NCBI GenBank assembly: GCA_900088475.1
Contig: FLMG01000815.1
Location: forward strand, 1-10,114
Source of the DNA: Hyphochytrium catenoides
Lineage: Eukaryota > Sar > Hyphochytriomycetes > Hyphochytriales > Hyphochytriaceae
Reading direction: 5' to 3'
DNA: 10,114 bases
Below the pieces are notes generated by a model, which did not search any database, was not told the origin of the DNA, and saw only the letters and a list, made by a program, of their open reading frames with translations. Below, in pieces: positions 1 through 8,116 of this stretch. Position numbers and translations under genes: made by a program. The stretch's first letter is position 1; every line of letters begins with the position of its first letter.

Positions 1-300
1 GAGAGAGAGAGAGAGAGAGAGAGAGAATTGAAAGCAACAGGTGTGTTAGAGAGCCAGAAGAGGAACCATCAAGAGAAACGAACCAGAGAACCACTCCAAG
101 AACCACCGTCAGCGATGATGGAGAGAGACGTAAGGAAAGAGACAGCGACGAGAGAGGAGCTGAGAGGGAGAGAGACAGAGACAGAAAGGGAAGAGAGACG
201 CACCAATATAATGCTCCCAGCACAACTGCTCAGGGAGAGAGACAGGAGAATTGAGACAGATCGAGACAGAGAGACACAAGAAAAGTGGAAAAGGCGTTGA
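1..300. repeat. Purine-rich (GA)n low-complexity tract
   Basis: The first 27 bases are almost pure GA dinucleotide repeat. The next ~270 bases stay strongly purine-biased, with many GAGAGA and GACAGA blocks. The + strand is open here from position 28 and would encode an Arg/Glu-rich peptide, but that composition follows automatically from GA repeats. The frame begins with TTG and runs into the window edge. I see no domain or splice structure. I read this as simple sequence, though part of an Arg/Glu-rich protein extending from outside the window cannot be excluded. Confidence 0.75.
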
Positions 301-1480
301 GACGTGTGAGAGGTATGGAGAGATGTGTGCTCCCTTATCTGCAATGGACAGCCCAAAAGAAGGCGCCCCAACCCTCGCTCTATTCCGTACCTTTGCTTAT
401 TCTCTCTTCTGTGACCAAAATAGAACACCTAAAATAATTTACCACAACCGCCTCACTGCTATTCTAGTATTTTCTAGGAGGAGGTGCGCCAATTTAGGCG
501 GCCTTGTCAGAGGAATTCTCAAATTACAGCTTACAGAGACAGCAAAGATCCAGCAAGACCAATCCTTTTTTAGGGCTACTGGAGCATTTATTTAGAACAA
601 ACAGCTTCAACAGTAGTTGGGTCGCGTACTTTTGCACTCGGTAAGACTGTCCTACCCTAACTTTGCTAACCTACAAAGGCCAGTCAAAAAAAGGAACTCC
701 TTATTTTCTGGTACTAACAGTTCTCTGACAATAATATTCGGCAAGACAAGATTTAGGACAATTTGAGGTCTCCCTTTATAGGCCATAAGATTCTAGCGAT
801 AGTGGAAATGTCACCTGAGAGCCTTTACGCATGTGTGGTGCCACTACAAAGTTAAGGAAAAAGCTCTAGCACTGTTTGATTATATACATGTTGTATGGTT
901 ATTCTAGGCCCAAGTCCTAAATCTGTACAAAATAGACAGGCAGGTGTCTAGACAGAGGGGAGCAGTTCTATTTGGATGTCTGCATCTTCACACTTCAATC
1001 TGTAATCGACTATTACTACGGTGAACAGGCCTGCCATCGTTATCTCATACATCCGTCTCTCTCCTCTCGAATGCCGTCTCTCTTCACTCTGTCTTCTATT
1101 GAAAATAGCTACTCTGTCTCATTTAACATCAGGGACGCAAATCTTCTGTCTTCATTCTCCTTCTTCTTATCTTCATTCTCCTTCTTCATCTTCCTCATCG
1201 CACTTCGTCCAGAACCCTTCTTCCCTTCCTGCTATTCTTGGTTGTCCGCCGTTCTCCAACACCTTCCTTCTACCTATGGCTCTCTTCGAGCGCTGTCTCT
1301 CTTCGGCTCTCGCTCTTTTCTCAGTAACTACTCTCCACGCTGCTCCATTCTCTCTGCTTCTTCTTCCGCTGTTCCTACCTGAATGCACTTCTTCACCAAT
1401 TATACGTAACCTTTCTTCACCCCCATTCGCCGAATCGTTACTATGGGGAACGACAGGAGTCTTCGAATCCACTGTCACGA
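301..1480. other. No supported gene; pyrimidine-rich low complexity in the right half
   Basis: Bases 301-960 are moderately AT-rich with frequent stops, and no recognisable domain appears in any frame. Bases ~1040-1400 are dominated by C and T on the + strand. Both strands are therefore open over several hundred bases, with Ser/Leu/Pro-rich products on + and Arg/Glu-rich products on -. These frames start with GTG or carry no family signature. I treat them as composition artefacts. Confidence 0.6.
1149..1190. repeat. Short 21-bp tandem duplication in CT-rich sequence
   Basis: A 19-base CT-rich block starting TCTTCATTCTCC occurs at 1149-1167 and again at 1170-1188, giving a period of 21 bases. 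It sits in the pyrimidine-rich stretch and looks like ordinary slippage expansion. Confidence 0.7.
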
Positions 1481-2951
1481 GTGCATAATAGTTCTATGTT
1501 CTATGTGACCACCACCATCAACCAAGGATAGAAAGGGAAGAGCTACGGAATGTCAGGCTCCCAGTTGAATCAATACACGCCCCCCAACCAGCACCCAACC
1601 AGCACTTGTTAGGTTTAGATTGCTGAGAACATCACCTTCTATAACTTTATCCGTAGTGGACCGAACTGCACAACTGACCAGTTACTCTTTCGGTCCATTT
1701 AATGAACAGTTGACCAGAGAAGACGTGTAGGTTGCTGAACAGGCACACGACAAGAGATGTAAAAGTGAGGCCAGTGCAGGCTCTCTTTGGTGACACCCAA
1801 TCTCTCTTCCACATTCTTACTTGCTTGTACCACGCCCTCTGAAGTTTGGTGTGTCTGTGCTAGATATATATCGTTGATGAGGAGCACGGTCTCTTGATAA
1901 CTTTGTACTAGTTCTGTAGGAGGGAGAAGTATGCTTGACTTGCTTAATTAGCAAGGACATCAAGAAGGTGAGTCCTACTAGGACCATCGTCTTCTTCGGG
2001 TTCAATGACGGGAGCAGAAAATGAAGTCTATTTTTCTAGAGATTACGAGTAGAAGGAAAGAAGGGTAATGAGAAAACATAGCAGTAGACAAGTACTACTA
2101 CCACTGTACAATAATGAGCGCTCGTCTACTTACGAAAGTTCATTGCCAGTGGCCACGGTAATGACTACGGTCGGCGCCGTCGTCTGACATAGGATCCTGA
2201 GACCATCACATGATGGTTATGTAACATGTCCACACCCGTGTCAATACTCCTCCTCCTGCATCCATCCCTGTTCCCACAACAAGGTCTCCATGCTCAGCCA
2301 CTTTAAAAAACCGCGCCTCATATTTCATCATATTGCCGTCGATGTTGAAGTGCAGACTTTCCTCATCAACATGATGACAGAGCCAGCAAAACTTTGGAAG
2401 AAGTAAGATTTGTCGTCCCGAAGAAGAACTAAAGAAAGCCAAAGAAGATAGAAGAACTAGGATTGCAAGGAGCACAACAGACGGGAAGAAGATCAAGGCC
2501 TATGCCTTTCGAAGTACAAGTACTGTAATTGTACAAGTAGGGTAATCAGCTTTTTAATTCCGCTTTTTATAAACGTCAGTAGAGATTTACAATAAACATC
2601 TGCCAGTCCATACAATCGCTACCAATGATCTATCGTGGAAGAAGGGTGAGATTTGGAAACTTATTACTTAGTCCTCAAATCCAAGTAGTACTTAGTTGCA
2701 ATCCAAATATCACTACTTACTTGATTACATGGCGCGATGAACCATCACCATAAATAGAGATCTGGAAAAGCTCTACAACTGCTGGGTTTTATTAGAGGCT
2801 CAGATCACCGATAACATAGATATTGCTCTCAAGAGGAAAGCCTCTGAGAGACAACCTCTGAGCTTCAGATCTTTGTGCTGGGGCCATACACGGGTTGCAT
2901 CGCAGTTTGATTTGGATCAAAGATTAACGCCATTGGTGGAACGGAGGAGGC
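1481..2951. other. Intergenic region with only weak exon-like segments
   Basis: No frame here gives a recognisable protein. Two places look slightly more exon-like. On the minus strand, a segment near 1700-1913 follows a good pyrimidine tract and acceptor, and a GTAAGT donor lies upstream at 2133. Around 2220-2405 both strands are open. Neither can be assembled into a gene with a start, a stop and a known family match. The last ~430 bases (2520-2951) are dense in stops and presumably include the promoter and 5' leader of the protease gene. I saw no convincing TATA box. Confidence 0.5.
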
Positions 2952-3080
2952 ATGAATATCCCTCTAGCTCCGCAGTACAAGCAGGAAGGGTGGACCCCGC
3001 CCAATTTTCCCTACTTTGCTCTGGTGATTGGCTTTATATGGGTTGTCTATATCTTTGAGACCTATCTCGACATCAGACAG
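2952..3080 (+). other. STE24 exon 1 (residues 1-43)
   Basis: This exon encodes the N-terminus and first membrane segment (about residues 21-38), ending at the conserved FETYLDIRQ. The phase is 0. It is followed by a 63-nt intron (3081-3143) that contains no in-frame stop. The start is supported by the upstream in-frame TAA at 2925 and a G at -3. Confidence 0.9.
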
Positions 3081-6000
3081 GTAAAACACTTGCCCTTCAG
3101 TAGCGACACCGCTTTGTTGCTCATTCCATTGTTTGTATCTCAGCATACGAAGCTGAAGGAGACTAGGCTGCCGCCTCTCCTGGTCTCAACTATTGAAAGA
3201 GTCGATAGAGACCGAGAGAAGGAAGGCAAGGACAAGCCGAAAGGTAAGCTTGCCAGCAAGGAAATATGACAGGACGAGGGCTCTCATCTGACGTTATGTC
3301 GTTCTGTTAGAAGAGAACCAGTCCGAGACTGTGGCAGAAAAGAAAAACGAGGCATCTCCTAAGTCTCTCCTAGAGGAGACGAGAACAAAGTTCGAGAAGG
3401 CTCAAGCGTAAGTCTACTATGGCACCAATACCCCTGCTAGGCAAGGCTTTGATATTTGCTATATACCGCTGGCATTCTCACTCCTTAGTTCCTCTTGTTC
3501 TTGGTCATAAGAGCCTCTCCCTCTTATGAGCAACACGGTCCCATTGTTACGTCTCAGTTATAACTCCTTACTTACACTTACCATGATCTGGTGCAGGTAT
3601 GGCAGGTAATGGCATGATAAACCTCATGATGCCGGACAGACTGGGCTATAAAGTTACTACTTTTGTCGTGGGCAACTATTTGGAAAGAGAAAAACTCGTC
3701 ATGCCTCTCTCTCTCCCCCCCTAAGGAGTCACGATCTTGCTTCCTTCCCCTCTCTCGCCCATTACCTCTCCCTTTCTTCCGTTCCTTCAGTCTCTTGATT
3801 CTCCTCCGTCGTCGTGAGACTCTCGTCCCGCGCTTCGTTCTGTTTCTCTTGCCATCCTGTTGGTTTGATTCCGCCAGTGGTCTCCTCTCATCTTTATGCC
3901 ATGTGTCCCCGTAGTACGACACACATCTTGCTTCTCTTCTCTACTGGGTCAGTGTAAGACTTGCCTGACAAACGTCAACCTCTAGGTGCCATATAACATT
4001 TGGTCCTGTACTGATTGGTCCATCGTTCTCTTATCCCTGTCTCTAAATGTGCTATTTTTCAGGGATAAAAGCACCTTCTCCCTCGTGGCTGGAGTTTTTG
4101 ATCAGCTGGAGTCTACGCTGGGACTTTTCTTCGGGCTGTTGCCTTTCCTCTGGGTGACTAGTAAGCAGCTAGTCGAGCGCCTTGGTTTGGATGCTGAGAA
4201 TGACGTGAGTAGAAGGACTTGAGCGGGAATAAGGAGGAGATCCGGGAGAAGGGAGCGCCAAAGGAAAGACTATCATTTCAGAGTAGAAAGGAGAACTAGG
4301 GACTAAGAGCCGTTCAGTGACGATCCTTTTCAGGCAAGGGGTGAAGCTAGTTCTTAAATATGCAGGAGGAGGTAGAGTATCCCAGTTCTCTGACTTTCAC
4401 TCCCCCACGCCTTTCTCCTCTTTCGCTGGCGGTGGTCTTTCTCAATCCATCGGCGGCCGTCTTTCTCAATCCATCACGACCATATCGTGCTCTTAGGTGT
4501 GGTGCGCTTGCATGCTGATGACCCTGAGTACACTCTACTCTAGCGTCCTCCATCTGCCCTTTGAGCTCTACTCTGTCTTTGTCATTGAAGAGCGCCATGG
4601 CTTCAACAAGCAGACTCTACTTCTGTTCTTCACAGACAAGGTTAAAGGGCTTTTAATATCCGCGGTGAGGAGAAGTACACAAGGCCTAGCGATGTATCTC
4701 TCAATGGGCCGCCTCATTTGTCTGTTCCGTGCCGCTTCATTGGGCTTCGCACTCCATCTATCAGCCTCTACTGCCATTCCGTAACTCTACTGCCCTTTGA
4801 AATTCCATTAAGGTTTACCTCGCCCTAGCATGCTTTCTTCGGGCCAACTCCATGACACTGAGCCCTGCTACTATAGGTTGTGGGCTTTCCTGTCCTGTCG
4901 CTGATCCTCTACATCATTGACGTAAGATGTTCTGTCAAATGCTAAACCTGTATTGCCCGTACTTCTGCTTAAGGTTGCTCTCCATCTGAACTGAGTATTG
5001 CCGGCTTTTCTGGGCGGTAGAGCCTTCGCTATAGAGTCTGGTGCATTTGGCCTCTCTCTGCTGCCTTTCTCTCCTGTTTAGGTCTTATGATGAGTTTAGA
5101 TCAGTGGAGATGCGTGACTCTATCTTCCGTTCGTTTGATTCCTTTCATTGACCTGATTCCTTTTTTCAACTGCACTGATTGCTAACTTTGTATATCCACA
5201 GTGGGGAGGACCGTACTTCTACTTCTATGTCTGGGCGGTAGGCCGCTGCTGCTTGAGCTGCTTCCATTTAACTCGTTTATCAATCCTTCCCAAGCGTGTC
5301 TTTATGCTTTACATCTTCGCCTGGGCACATGAACATGTTATGTCGTTGTCTTATTCTCTCAGGAGCAAGCTCCAGTCGTGAAGATATTTCCGTGAAATCT
5401 TCGCTGTTGGTGCCTCGGCACCGCTATTATTAGCCTTGTTTCGCCGCGCTAATGCTCTTTCTCCGTTCAGTTCATGCTTGTTTTCACGGTGTTTATGATG
5501 GCGATATACCCCACCCTCATTGCTCCCCTGTTCAACAAATTCACGCCGTTGGAAGGTGAGAGGAAGGGGAGCTCAAAATAGACAAAGAGCGCGCATCTTC
5601 CAGCTTGTCACTTCTCTGACCTTCGCGGCATGCCCTTTACCCGACTATATAGAGGGCTCTTTAAAGGCAAAGATTGAAGCGCTAGCTAGCAGGCTAAAGT
5701 TCCCCCTGACCAAGCTCTTCGTTATCGATGGTTCTAAGAGATCGGCCCATAGTAACGCCTACATGTGTAAGGATGCCGTCTCTTTGTCTTGGAGCACTTC
5801 CTGCGCATCATCTGTCTCTCTTCTCGTCGATCGTTTAAGCATCACTAAGTCTTTCCATAACTTACTGATAACGTTCTTCTAAGCCTTGAAGGGTAATTAG
5901 AGTCAACTAAGGTTGTCCCTGTATCTATTGCTTGCGCTTGCCTTCATCTGCAGACGGCTTTTTCAACAATAAGCGCATCGTCCTCTTCGACACGCTGCTT

Positions 6001-7402
6001 GATCAGCAAGAGGAGGAGGAGGTGGTGGCAGTGCTAGCCCACGAGCTAGGGCACTGGAAGATGTGGCACACCATACAGGGCTTCCTGGTGCAGCAGGTGA
6101 CTCTGACTCCACTCTCAGACCATCATAAATGCTCCTTGAGTGCCAACCTCTTTAACTCCTCCCAGCTTTCCCGGTTTGTGCACTTCTAGCAATGCATTGA
6201 GAAGGCATGCACTGCGTTCTTTCTACTTTTATGGTGCATAGAGAATAGTCTGTCTTTCTATCTACAGATCTTTCATGTTGCTAATAGCTCCTCGCTCTCT
6301 TCTTCTGGTAGGTCTATCTCTTCTTCCTGTTCTTCCTGTTTGGACATTGCCAGTTCGATCGTGATATGTTTGCGAGGTAATAGAGGATAGTCTCCCGTTT
6401 GATGGATGGGGATAGCTTTGCCTATATTTGTACAAGTCAAGGAGAGCTAAGAAGAGAGCAGCTCGCGTGGGGACGACGTGCAGTATATTTTAGCCAGATG
6501 AATCACCGACTAGGAAGAGCAACTCGCGTGGAATAGAGAAAGAGATTGGGGTTCGAAAGGGAGAGTGGTGCCATAGAAAGCCGGAAGTCTAGCTGCGAAT
6601 GCTTTGGGAGACTAATGTTTATGATGGCACCAGCTTTGGATTCTCCAAGAACCGCATGCCGACATTCATCGGTCTCCTGCTCTTCTTTGAGGTGTGAGGC
6701 TGCTTCTGTCATAGTCTTTGATCTTCTGCTTTGTGGTTCTTGGTTGCATGACAAGCTTTGTATGGACCCGTGCTTAAGCCACGCCGCTTGCTTGCTTCTT
6801 ACACAGTTGAACCTGCACCCCGTCTTCTATATCTCTTATGACGCTCATTTTACTTTGCTGTAGGTGTTCTGGGCTCCCATCGCCAAGGCTCTTAGCTTTC
6901 TGATGACTCTCAACTCCAGAAGGAACGAGTTCCAGGTTTCCTAGCGCAGCTTGACTAGAGACAACATATCTGTCTGGCAATCCGCTGAGCCTTCAATGCG
7001 TCCCTTCTTGTCGACTTCCTTACCTCCCGATCTCTTACGCTCGTCGTGTACGGCTTTTAACATGTTCTCTGCTGTAATCTCTTCACCGGCCGCACTTCTA
7101 ATTCTCTCGTTATCCTTTTCCTCCCCTTCTGTTCACTATTCCTCCCGCTTTGTTGCTCTCCTCTGTCTTTCTCTCCCCCGTCGTTCCTCCCTCTCTCTGT
7201 TCGCTAGGCCGACGCTTTTGGCGCCTCTCTTGGTTATGCAAAGAAGCTGCAGTCAGCACTCGTCAAGCTGCAGCTTGCAAACCTTAGCAACCTGAACCCT
7301 GACCCTTGGTATAGTGCCTACCACTACTCCCATCCGGCGCTGGTCGAAAGATTGCAGGCTCTGCAAGCGGAAGATGAGAAGAGGGAAAAGAAAGGACTAT
7401 AG
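2952..7402 (+). CDS. CAAX prenyl protease 1 (Ste24/ZMPSTE24/FACE-1 family), 15 exons
   Basis: This is a multi-pass ER/nuclear-envelope zinc metalloprotease (M48A) that in known members removes the terminal tripeptide of prenylated CAAX proteins and makes a second cut in substrates such as yeast a-factor or prelamin A. Exons: 2952-3080, 3144-3243, 3311-3407, 3597-3605, 4063-4204, 4497-4664, 4877-4921, 5202-5237, 5471-5555, 5653-5766, 5954-6096, 6312-6376, 6634-6691, 6864-6935, 7208-7402. They join to 1458 nt (485 residues) with GT-AG at every junction and no frame break. Landmarks: TM1 ~21-38; [12 protein letters not shown] 188-199; FNKFTPL 263-269; [11 protein letters not shown] 297-307; zinc motif HELGH 338-342; third zinc ligand Glu419 in [17 protein letters not shown] near the C-terminus; final KKGL. 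The ATG is the first Met after an in-frame stop at 2925-2927. The length is near the family's usual 420-475 residues, with extra charged residues at ~63-95. Splice sites were inferred by eye from conserved residues and consensus; transcripts would confirm them. Confidence 0.95.
3144..3243 (+). other. STE24 exon 2 (residues 44-77, last codon split)
   Basis: The exon begins with [10 protein letters not shown], matching the family's segment after RQ. It then runs into a charged Asp/Arg/Glu/Lys stretch. The donor AAG|GTAAGC is strong. The 67-nt intron that follows (3244-3310) carries an in-frame stop, so it must be removed. Confidence 0.9.
3311..3407 (+). other. STE24 exon 3 (residues 77-109)
   Basis: This exon continues the charged insertion and ends in the conserved TKFEKAQA segment, which is FEKS in relatives. 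The last codon (GC|G, Ala109) is split. The donor GTAAGT is at 3408. The next intron is 189 nt. Confidence 0.9.
3597..3605 (+). other. STE24 exon 4: 9-nt microexon
   Basis: The nine bases between GTGCAG and GTAATG complete Ala109, add Tyr110 and Gly111, and begin Arg112. Together with the neighbouring exons they give AYGRDKS, matching the conserved (A/R)-Y-(S/G)-x-DK block of Ste24 proteins. Skipping the microexon would keep frame (GC + G = Ala) but delete Tyr-Gly-Arg. No other sequence in the 655 bases between exons 3 and 5 that I could find supplies this block in frame. Confidence 0.82.
4063..4204 (+). other. STE24 exon 5 (residues 112-159)
   Basis: The exon follows a TTTTTCAG acceptor after a 457-nt intron, the longest in the gene. 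It begins with DKSTFS and encodes the second hydrophobic segment ([10 protein letters not shown] at 133-142). It ends with GLDAEND at a GTGAGT donor, phase 0. Confidence 0.92.
4497..4664 (+). other. STE24 exon 6 (residues 160-215)
   Basis: This exon encodes the third membrane segment (160-178), then [21 protein letters not shown], one of the most conserved stretches of the family. The spacing from exon 5 to LPFELY matches the human protein exactly as I recall it (19 residues), which supports the 4497 acceptor. A 212-nt intron follows. Confidence 0.93.
4877..4921 (+). other. STE24 exon 7 (residues 216-230)
   Basis: This 45-nt exon supplies most of the fourth hydrophobic segment ([15 protein letters not shown]). 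It lies between CTATAG and GTAAGA and is phase 0 at both ends. It is followed by a 280-nt intron. Confidence 0.88.
5202..5237 (+). other. STE24 exon 8 (residues 231-242)
   Basis: This 36-nt exon encodes [12 protein letters not shown], matching the family's GGPY..IY.WA block. Acceptor ATCCACAG, donor GTAGGC. Phase 0 at both ends. The next intron is 233 nt. Confidence 0.88.
5471..5555 (+). other. STE24 exon 9 (residues 243-271)
   Basis: This exon encodes the rest of the fifth membrane segment and the conserved [17 protein letters not shown]. It ends one base into the codon for Glu271 at a GTGAGA donor. The next intron is 97 nt. Confidence 0.92.
5653..5766 (+). other. STE24 exon 10 (residues 271-309)
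   Basis: This exon encodes [20 protein letters not shown] and the substrate-region motif [11 protein letters not shown] at 297-307. It ends one base into Tyr309 at a GTAAGG donor. A 187-nt intron separates it from the catalytic exon. Confidence 0.92.
5954..6096 (+). other. STE24 exon 11: catalytic zinc motif (residues 309-356)
   Basis: This exon encodes [16 protein letters not shown] and then [10 protein letters not shown], the HExxH zinc-binding and catalytic motif (His338, Glu339, His342). The loop between FDTLL and the zinc motif is short (DQQEEEEVV), unlike the long insertion of the human protein. The next intron is 215 nt. Confidence 0.95.
6312..6376 (+). other. STE24 exon 12 (residues 357-378)
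   Basis: The exon encodes the sixth hydrophobic segment ([11 protein letters not shown]) and ends two bases into Ser378 at a GTAATA donor. The following intron is 257 nt. It contains two imperfect copies of an AAGAGxxxCTCGCGTGG motif near 6452 and 6513. Confidence 0.88.
6634..6691 (+). other. STE24 exon 13 (residues 378-397)
   Basis: The exon encodes [20 protein letters not shown], matching the family's SFGF....LIG..L.F segment and starting the seventh membrane segment. Donor GTGTGA; the next intron is 172 nt. Confidence 0.9.
6864..6935 (+). other. STE24 exon 14: third zinc ligand (residues 398-421)
   Basis: The exon ends in SRRNEFQ. Glu419 corresponds to the third zinc ligand, the Glu of the FEFQAD motif, which continues as ADAFG in the next exon. 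The donor is GTTTCC, the weakest in the gene. The 272-nt intron that follows is very pyrimidine-rich. Confidence 0.92.
7208..7402 (+). other. STE24 exon 15 (residues 422-485 and stop)
   Basis: The exon encodes [14 protein letters not shown], then [16 protein letters not shown] and the C-terminal LVERLQAL, all typical of the family. It ends in a Lys/Glu-rich tail finishing KKGL, followed by TAG at 7400-7402. The KKxx ending fits an ER-retrieval signal. Confidence 0.94.
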
Positions 7403-7659
7403 ACAGAAACCAAGGCGGAAGAGAAACTACTAGAGCTAAGATGTGGGAAGGCGACCGAGAGAGAGCTCGGGTGGACCTCGACCTTCAAAATGTTTACAGA
7501 GAGCTCCACCGCGTCATTAACATTATAAAGACTCAGTAGGAGGGATGAGCAATTCCACTAACGGACCGCTATACCGCGATGGCTAGGAGAAGACTCTTGA
7601 GAAACGCGGATGAAGAGGAGGTAGAGGCAGACCAAACCCTATAGACTTCATAGAGAGCT
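7403..7659. other. 3' flank of STE24, no gene seen
   Basis: This is purine-rich sequence between the protease stop codon and the repeat array. There is no canonical AATAAA. A 21-codon ATG frame lies at 7579-7644, but nothing supports it. The 3' UTR and transcript end of the protease gene probably fall here. Confidence 0.55.
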
Positions 7660-8116
7660 CACGTCTGCCAGTGGCAATCGTAGGTTACGGGCCGCGATGC
7701 TGTCCCCTATCTGCCTTGCTCTATCAAGCTCAGGAACGAGGCAGGCCGACTCACGTCTGCAAGTGCCACTCATAGCTCACACGCCGTAACCCTGCCCCTT
7801 ATCTGCCTTGCTCTATCAAGCTCAGGAACGAGGCAGGCCGACTCACGTCTGCAAGTGCCATTCATAGCTCACACGCCGTGATGCTGCCCCTTGTCTGACT
7901 TGCCGACGAAGCTCAGGAACAAGGCAGGCCGACTCACCCCTGCAATTGGCACTCACAGCTCACACGCCGTGATGCTGCACCCTGTCTGCCTTGCTCTATC
8001 AAGCTCAGGAACAAGGCAGGCCGACTCACCCCTGCAATTGGCACTCATAGCTCACACGCCGTGATGCTGGCCCCTACCTGCCTTGTTTGACCAAGCTCAG
8101 GAAAGACGCAGGCCGA
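7660..8116. repeat. Five-copy ~92-bp tandem repeat (minisatellite) with hairpin core
   Basis: Copies begin near 7661, 7753, 7845, 7936 and 8028, with spacings of 92, 92, 91 and 92. The best conserved block is AAGCTCAGGAAC(A/G)AGGCAGG followed by CCGACTCAC. In the fourth copy CTGCCTTG and CAAGGCAG form an 8-bp inverted repeat around an 18-base spacer. The first two copies have CGAGGCAG instead, which would still pair in RNA through a G-U wobble. The period is not a multiple of three and stops occur, so the array is not coding. Copies 4 and 5 share a CCCCTGCAATTGGC variant, suggesting local duplication. A degraded fragment continues to about 8135. Confidence 0.93.

Noticed and set aside
28-300. 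Arg/Glu-rich 90-residue frame at the left edge
   Set aside because: The start is TTG and the composition follows from GA repeats. It could be the end of a larger gene but nothing shows it.
1450-1485. TTCGAATCC, which resembles a tRNA T-loop
   Set aside because: The flanking bases do not pair as a T stem, and no D arm or anticodon arm is present upstream.
1021-1488. Long open frames on both strands in the pyrimidine-rich region
   Set aside because: They begin with GTG, are dominated by Ser/Leu/Pro (or Arg/Glu on the other strand), and reflect CT-rich composition. No family pattern is visible.
5087-5156. ATGATGA and CTGA boxes 60 bases apart within STE24 intron 7, resembling a C/D-box snoRNA
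   Set aside because: Sequences flanking the boxes do not form the expected terminal stem, and no clear C'/D' pair is visible. Intronic C/D snoRNAs are common enough to check, but the support is too thin to annotate.
7579-7644. 21-codon ATG frame after STE24
   Set aside because: It is too short, has no recognisable motif, and is likely within the 3' UTR or flank.
7660-8116. Tandem repeat considered as a CRISPR array or coding repeat
   Set aside because: The units are contiguous, without unique spacers, in a eukaryotic locus. The 92-bp period shifts frame and contains stops.
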